Shown here one piece after another: positions 6,236 to 9,829 of a stretch of DNA of 9,829 nt. Position numbers and translations under genes: made by a program. Within the stretch, counting starts at the first letter, position 1. The number at the start of each line of letters is the position of its first letter. This DNA is from Bacillota bacterium (GTDB lineage Bacteria > Bacillota > Clostridia > Oscillospirales > Ruminococcaceae). Where the stretch lies: the NCBI GenBank assembly GCA_023457175.1, contig JAEWMM010000002.1, positions 1 through 9,829 on the forward strand, given 5' to 3'. Below the pieces are notes generated by a model. It was given only the letters and a program-made list of their open reading frames with translations. It was not told the DNA's origin and did not search any database.

Positions 6236-7285
6236 ATGCTTTGCGCCACCGAAAAACAGCTTAAAGAACAGCTTACAACTGAAAATATTGCGCCGCTTTA
6301 TTTGCTGTTCGGCAACGAGCCGGCGCTGCTGCGGGCCTACCGGCAAAAGCTGCTGGACAGGTTTGCGCATGCCGGCGATCAGCTTGAATTTATGGATGGC
6401 AAGGCGCTCGATCTTTCCGCTCTGCTCGATGCCGCCGAGCTGCTCTCAATGTTCGGTGGGCGGCGGGTGATTGCGGTCGACAGCTTCGAGCCGGAACAGC
6501 TTTTAGATGCCGACTGCAAGGCTTTGTGCGCTTTTTGGGCAGAAATTCCCGAGGGCACGGTGCTGATTTTTACGGCGACGGCCGAAAGCTTTGATGAGAA
6601 AAAAGGTAAATGCGCTAAAAAGCTGCTGACCACCGCCGAAAAGGCGGGCGTTGCCGCCCGGCTCGACCGTCGCGCAGAGGGCGATTTGCGCCGCTTTGTC
6701 ATTGCCCGCTGCAAAAGCCGGGGCCAGACCCTCTCTACCGAGGCGGCAGCTTTTTTGCTGGCGCACTGCGGTGACGATATGGGCATTCTCTCAAACGAAT
6801 GCGATAAGCTCTGCGCCTATGCCGCCGAGACTAAAGTCGCAATAGACAGCAGTATGATTCGCCGCGTTTGCCCGGGCGTGCTCTTTGCGGACCCGTTTGC
6901 ATTGGCAAAGCTGATGCTGCGCGGCGACCTGCCCGCCGTGCTTGCGCAGTTGGACACACTGATGCGCCTGCGCCAGCCGGTTATCATGATTCTGGCAAAT
7001 TTAAGCGGCGCTTTCTGCGATCTGGCCCGCGCCTGCGCCGCCCGCTCAACCGGGCGCACCGCAGCGGATTTAACCGCCGACTTTTCTTACCGCTTTGCCT
7101 GGCGCGCCCAAAACGCCTACCGTGACTGCGCAAGGCTTAACGCCGATGCCGTCTATACGATATGCGCGCTGCTGTGCGAGGCCGACGCCACGCTTAAAAG
7201 CAGCGGCGCCGACGAGCGCATCGTGCTTGAGACCGCCATCATCCGCGCTATGCGCGCGCTGCAAAAGGGCGGTGTGACATGCTGA
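6236..7285 (+). CDS. holA: DNA polymerase III subunit delta (clamp loader)
   Basis: The delta subunit is the wrench of the clamp loader that opens the beta sliding clamp during replication in the cytoplasm. At 349 aa it matches the family (about 330-350). The N-terminal region has the typical LYLLFGNEPALLRAYRQKLL segment (21-40), followed by a strand-turn region with GGRRVIAVDSFEP. The middle contains DLRRFVIARCKSRGQTLSTEAA and LAHCGDDMGILSNECDKLCAY, equivalent to the conserved segment preceding the helical collar domain. The C-terminal collar ends in LETAIIRAMRALQ. As expected for delta, no ATPase motifs are present. A strong AAAGGAG (6221-6227) overlaps the comEC stop and precedes the ATG by 8 nt, so translation is probably coupled. 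The usual neighbour rpsT is not found here; the next gene is an RNase M5-like protein. Confidence 0.94.
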   Translation: MLCATEKQLKEQLTTENIAPLYLLFGNEPALLRAYRQKLLDRFAHAGDQLEFMDGKALDLSALLDAAELLSMFGGRRVIAVDSFEPEQLLDADCKALCAFWAEIPEGTVLIFTATAESFDEKKGKCAKKLLTTAEKAGVAARLDRRAEGDLRRFVIARCKSRGQTLSTEAAAFLLAHCGDDMGILSNECDKLCAYAAETKVAIDSSMIRRVCPGVLFADPFALAKLMLRGDLPAVLAQLDTLMRLRQPVIMILANLSGAFCDLARACAARSTGRTAADLTADFSYRFAWRAQNAYRDCARLNADAVYTICALLCEADATLKSSGADERIVLETAIIRAMRALQKGGVTC

Positions 7286-7884
7286 TCAAGGTGCGGCAGC
7301 CCATCATTGTCGAGGGACGGTACGACCGCATCCGGCTGGCAGCCTTAATCGACGGCGTCATCATCGAAACCGGCGGCTTTCGCATTTTTAAGGATAAGGC
7401 GTTGCTCACTTCTCTGCGACACATCGCCTGCACGACGGGGCTTATTCTGCTTACCGATTCGGATCAGGCGGGCTTTCGTATCCGCAGCTTTCTGAAAAAT
7501 GCGCTGGGCCCAAAGGCAAAGCTGACGCAGGTGTATGTTCCCAGCGTCAAGGGTATTGAGCGCCGCAAGCACGCCCCTTCAGCCGAGGGACTGTTGGGCG
7601 TGGAGGGCATGGACACCGAAACGCTGCGCGCCGCCTTTGAGCGGGCGGGAGTGGGCTGCGAACCGGTCCTGCAAAAAAGTGATTTGACCACCGCAGACCT
7701 GTTTGAGGCGGGGCTGACGGGCAGGGCTGAGAGCGCCGCCCGCCGCCGCGCATTACTGCGCCAGCTGCACCTGCCGGAGCGGCTCTCGAATTCTTCGATG
7801 CTCACGATGCTCAACACGCTGCTCACCCGCGAGGAGTTTTTAACGCTTGCGGCCGCCTCGCTTCCGCAAGCCAAGCCCGAATAA
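7279..7884 (+). CDS. RNase M5-like Toprim/DUF4093 protein
   Basis: This 201-aa protein has an N-terminal Toprim domain and a C-terminal helical part like that of ribonuclease M5 (RnmV), the maturase of 5S rRNA. The Toprim acidic residues are present: Glu12 in IIVEGRYD and Asp60/Asp62 in LLTDSDQAGFRIR. A linker with GIERRKHAPSAEGLLGVEGM and a tail with TTADLFEAGLTGRAESAARR resemble M5 and its clostridial DUF4093 paralogue. The VEGRYD and IETGGFRIFKDK wording recalls the paralogue more than classical M5 (VEGRDD). Whether it processes 5S rRNA or another double-stranded RNA or DNA is therefore open. Its ATG overlaps the end of holA by 7 nt (ATGCTGA), which implies translational coupling. The reading of Toprim is firm, M5 activity is inferred, and the symbol rnmV is withheld. 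Confidence 0.88.
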   Translation: MLIKVRQPIIVEGRYDRIRLAALIDGVIIETGGFRIFKDKALLTSLRHIACTTGLILLTDSDQAGFRIRSFLKNALGPKAKLTQVYVPSVKGIERRKHAPSAEGLLGVEGMDTETLRAAFERAGVGCEPVLQKSDLTTADLFEAGLTGRAESAARRRALLRQLHLPERLSNSSMLTMLNTLLTREEFLTLAAASLPQAKPE

Positions 7885-7902
7885 CACTAAGGGGGGAACG
7901 CC

Positions 7903-9234
7903 ATGCAGTTTATTGACCTCGGCTTTTTGTTTTTGCTGCTGCCGGTGTCGGCGGCGGTCTATTATTGCGTTCCCAACCGGCATAAGCCGGCCGTTTTGCT
8001 GGGACTGTCGGCCTGCTTTTATTATCTGGTGCAGCCGGGATTTATCTGGCTGCCGCTCACCGTGCTACCCGACTGCCTGCTGCTGGCGCATATGAGCCGC
8101 AGCACGCCCCAAAGCCCCAAAAACACACTGCTTGTTCGGCTGTGCATCCTTAAAAATCTGGTTGTTATGTTGATCTTTGGTATCTTAGGCCCTATTATGC
8201 AGCAGACAGCGGTCCCGGCGGGCGTCATGGTTATATCGCTTTCACTGACCGATCTGCTCGTTTTGCAGTACCGGGGTACCGCCAGATTTCCGTCGCCCGT
8301 TAAAACGGCCTGCGGCACGCTGTTTTTTGCGCGTTTTAATTACGGGCCGGTCGGCGCGGCGCAGGGACTCATCACACAGCTTGACGCACCTGTGCCGTCG
8401 CTGTCGCGCATTGCCAAGGGCATTATGCTGCTGATCACTGGCGTAGCCAAGCAGGTGGTGCTCTCGGAACAGTTTTTCGCACTTTTAAAAACGATATCCC
8501 GCCTGCCGCCGGAACGGTTTTCGGCCGCGCTCAGCTGGCTGTGCGCGCTGTGCAGCGCGCTGGGGCTGTACTTTTCGCTTTCGGCCTTTAGCAATATTGC
8601 GCGGGGCATCGGCGATATTTTTTCGCTTAAGCTGCCACGCATGCTGTATTATCCGTTTCAGGCGCGCAGCATCCGCGAATACATCTACCGGCTGAACATG
8701 CCGCTTGAGGATACCGTTTTCGGGCTTGTTTTCCCAAACAGCGACCGTACTGCCAATGACGGGCGGAGCTATTTGATCTCGTTTTTTATGCCGCTGCTTC
8801 TAGGGCTGTGGCTTTCGCCCTCAGGCGGATTCCTGCTGTGGGGCGGCTATCTGGCCTGTCTGGTCCTGCTCGACTGGCTGGTGCTGCAGCGCATTCCGGC
8901 GCCGTTGGGGTTTGGCGCGCGCATTACAACCTTTGTGATTACGCTGCCCGCTTATGTGCTGATGCTGCCCACCACGCTGGGCAACCGCTTTGCGATGATC
9001 GCCGCCATGCTGGGCCTGAGCGGTACGCCGCTAATTAACGATGCGGTTATCTATCTTTTTTCTTCTAATTTTATACTGATTATTATAGGTGTGCTGGCCT
9101 GCTCCAATATTTTTGACCTGCTGGGCCGCGCCACTGAACAGCAATTCCCGCGACTCTGGTGGGTCGGCTCCTCGCTGGCGCATCTGGCCCTGCTGGTGGT
9201 CGCCACATCCTTTCTGCTCTGGAACGTGAGGTGA
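7903..9234 (+). CDS. MBOAT/AlgI-like membrane protein lacking both family histidines
   Basis: A 443-aa polytopic membrane protein. Its scaffold follows AlgI-type MBOAT acyltransferases, which move acetyl groups across the membrane to decorate surface polysaccharides. The N-terminus (FLFLLLPVSAAVYYCVPN) matches the family opening, YGPVG (147-151) matches the AGPI-type motif, and LYFSLSAFSNIARGIGDIF (222-240) aligns with YFDFSGYSDMAIG-type sequence. Next, IREYIYRLNMPLED (256-269) aligns with the IxEFWRRWHISL segment, placing Asn265 where the family has His. Further on, GLWLSPSGGFLLWGGY (301-316) aligns gap-free with GLWHGASWNFVLWGLY, placing Leu304 at the invariant His. Aspartates of the YFDFSGYSD block are also replaced (Ser225, Asn231). 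The frame is open and of normal size, so this appears to be a maintained non-catalytic or repurposed MBOAT. The ribosome binding site AAGGGGGG (7889-7896) is strong. Family placement rests on motif alignment by eye. Confidence 0.8.
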   Translation: MQFIDLGFLFLLLPVSAAVYYCVPNRHKPAVLLGLSACFYYLVQPGFIWLPLTVLPDCLLLAHMSRSTPQSPKNTLLVRLCILKNLVVMLIFGILGPIMQQTAVPAGVMVISLSLTDLLVLQYRGTARFPSPVKTACGTLFFARFNYGPVGAAQGLITQLDAPVPSLSRIAKGIMLLITGVAKQVVLSEQFFALLKTISRLPPERFSAALSWLCALCSALGLYFSLSAFSNIARGIGDIFSLKLPRMLYYPFQARSIREYIYRLNMPLEDTVFGLVFPNSDRTANDGRSYLISFFMPLLLGLWLSPSGGFLLWGGYLACLVLLDWLVLQRIPAPLGFGARITTFVITLPAYVLMLPTTLGNRFAMIAAMLGLSGTPLINDAVIYLFSSNFILIIIGVLACSNIFDLLGRATEQQFPRLWWVGSSLAHLALLVVATSFLLWNVR

Positions 9235-9239
9235 AGCTT

Positions 9240-9829
9240 GTGCTGACAAAACGCATTATTTCCGCCCTGATGGTCGGGCTGATTCTGGTAACAGGGGCAA
9301 TGACCGCCGCAAAGGCCGTTGGCAGCGGTTATTTGCCGTCCTCGGTGCAGGATATCGGCAATTGGGCCGACCATGCCGTTTGGCGGCGGCTCAAGGACTT
9401 CGACCGTTTGACGCAGCTGGCTCCCGCAATGCTGCTGGCCGGCGGCGCCAAAGAGCAGGACGGCATCTTCATCACCAAAAACTATCTGCTTGAAAATATT
9501 GCGCCTGAGAACCCCGCCGTGCTGGAACAGAACCTGGCCGGTATCGAAGGCTTTTTGGCCCCGCACAACATTCCGGCCCCCTTTTTGCTGATTCCGCCCG
9601 CCTGCGTTATCAAGCAGCAGGAAATTCCCTCCCGTGCCGAGCTCTACAACCAAAAGGCGCTGATTGCCAATTGTTACACCCGCCTTTCGGGAAAGGCCGG
9701 AACCGCCGATGCCTACGGCAAGCTGTTTGCGGCCAAGGAGCAATACACCTATTTCCGAACGGAATCCAACCTTACAGGGCTGGGCGGCTACTACGTCTAC
9801 ACCGCGCTGGCGCCGCGCATGGGCTATAC
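9240..9829 (+). CDS. DHHW/AlgX-AlgJ-like secreted protein, motif altered, 3' end outside window
   Basis: The frame is open to the window end (196 complete codons). The N-terminus MLTKRIISALMVGLILVTG is a signal peptide or anchor, so the protein should act outside the membrane. A DGIFITKNYLLEN segment (about 74-86) matches the family's GKDGYLFE turn. YTYFRTESNLTGLGGYYVY then aligns with the YYRTDHHWTSLGAYYAY block, with Glu175-Ser176-Asn177-Leu178 in place of Asp-His-His-Trp. Known relatives (AlgX, AlgJ, PatB-like) transfer acetyl groups to polysaccharide using this Asp/His pair, and typically follow an MBOAT gene, as here. The GTG at 9240 is preferred because GAGGTGA (9228-9234) gives a good Shine-Dalgarno; an alternative GTG at 9231 overlaps the previous stop by 4 nt (GTGA). 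The missing C-terminal half, with any nucleophilic Ser, cannot be judged. Confidence 0.72.
   Translation, partial: MLTKRIISALMVGLILVTGAMTAAKAVGSGYLPSSVQDIGNWADHAVWRRLKDFDRLTQLAPAMLLAGGAKEQDGIFITKNYLLENIAPENPAVLEQNLAGIEGFLAPHNIPAPFLLIPPACVIKQQEIPSRAELYNQKALIANCYTRLSGKAGTADAYGKLFAAKEQYTYFRTESNLTGLGGYYVYTALAPRMGY

Noticed and set aside
7903..9829. Reading the MBOAT and DHHW-like genes as decaying pseudogenes
   Set aside because: Both frames are uninterrupted over the visible length, have good ribosome binding sites and retain scaffold motifs; only signature residues are changed.

Overview
The window reads as a chromosomal segment of a GC-rich member of the Clostridia, plausibly an Oscillospiraceae/Ruminococcaceae-type gut anaerobe. 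The clues are a T-box leader in front of an aminoacyl-tRNA synthetase gene, a consensus sigma-A promoter, AlaRS with the cysteine-rich insertion common in clostridial enzymes, a comEC-holA gene pair, an RNase M5-like Toprim/DUF4093 protein, and an MBOAT plus DHHW-type gene pair. The genus assignment is an inference; no rRNA or lineage-specific marker is present. Every credible gene is on the + strand, and gaps after the first gene are short (0 to 86 nt) or overlapping, so most of the window could be one long transcription unit or a few nested ones.

Bases 1-533 are non-coding. They hold an AT-rich flank, a near-perfect promoter (TTGACA-17-TATAAT), an alanine-type T-box riboswitch with antiterminator and intrinsic terminator, and an unusually long post-terminator leader with a second perfect hairpin. 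Next comes alaS (alanyl-tRNA synthetase). A 13-bp perfect inverted repeat without a T-run separates alaS from a HIT-family nucleotide hydrolase gene, followed by an adenine-PRTase-like phosphoribosyltransferase gene.

From 4252 the content shifts to DNA uptake and replication: comEC (DNA-uptake channel, with a shortened C-terminal domain lacking the metal-binding motif), holA (DNA polymerase III delta, clamp loader) and an RNase M5-like Toprim protein that overlaps the end of holA by 7 nt.

The last 1.9 kb is the most interesting part. A polytopic protein aligns well with the MBOAT/AlgI family, and the start of a secreted or membrane-anchored DHHW/AlgX/AlgJ-like protein follows, the two genes being nearly contiguous. 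Such pairs normally act together in O-acetylation of cell-surface polysaccharides. Here the MBOAT protein has lost both family histidines (His to Asn265 and His to Leu304), and its partner carries Glu-Ser-Asn-Leu where the family has Asp-His-His-Trp. Both frames are open and the surrounding scaffold motifs are kept, so this looks like a coordinated pseudoenzyme pair rather than decay. The second gene runs off the window end.
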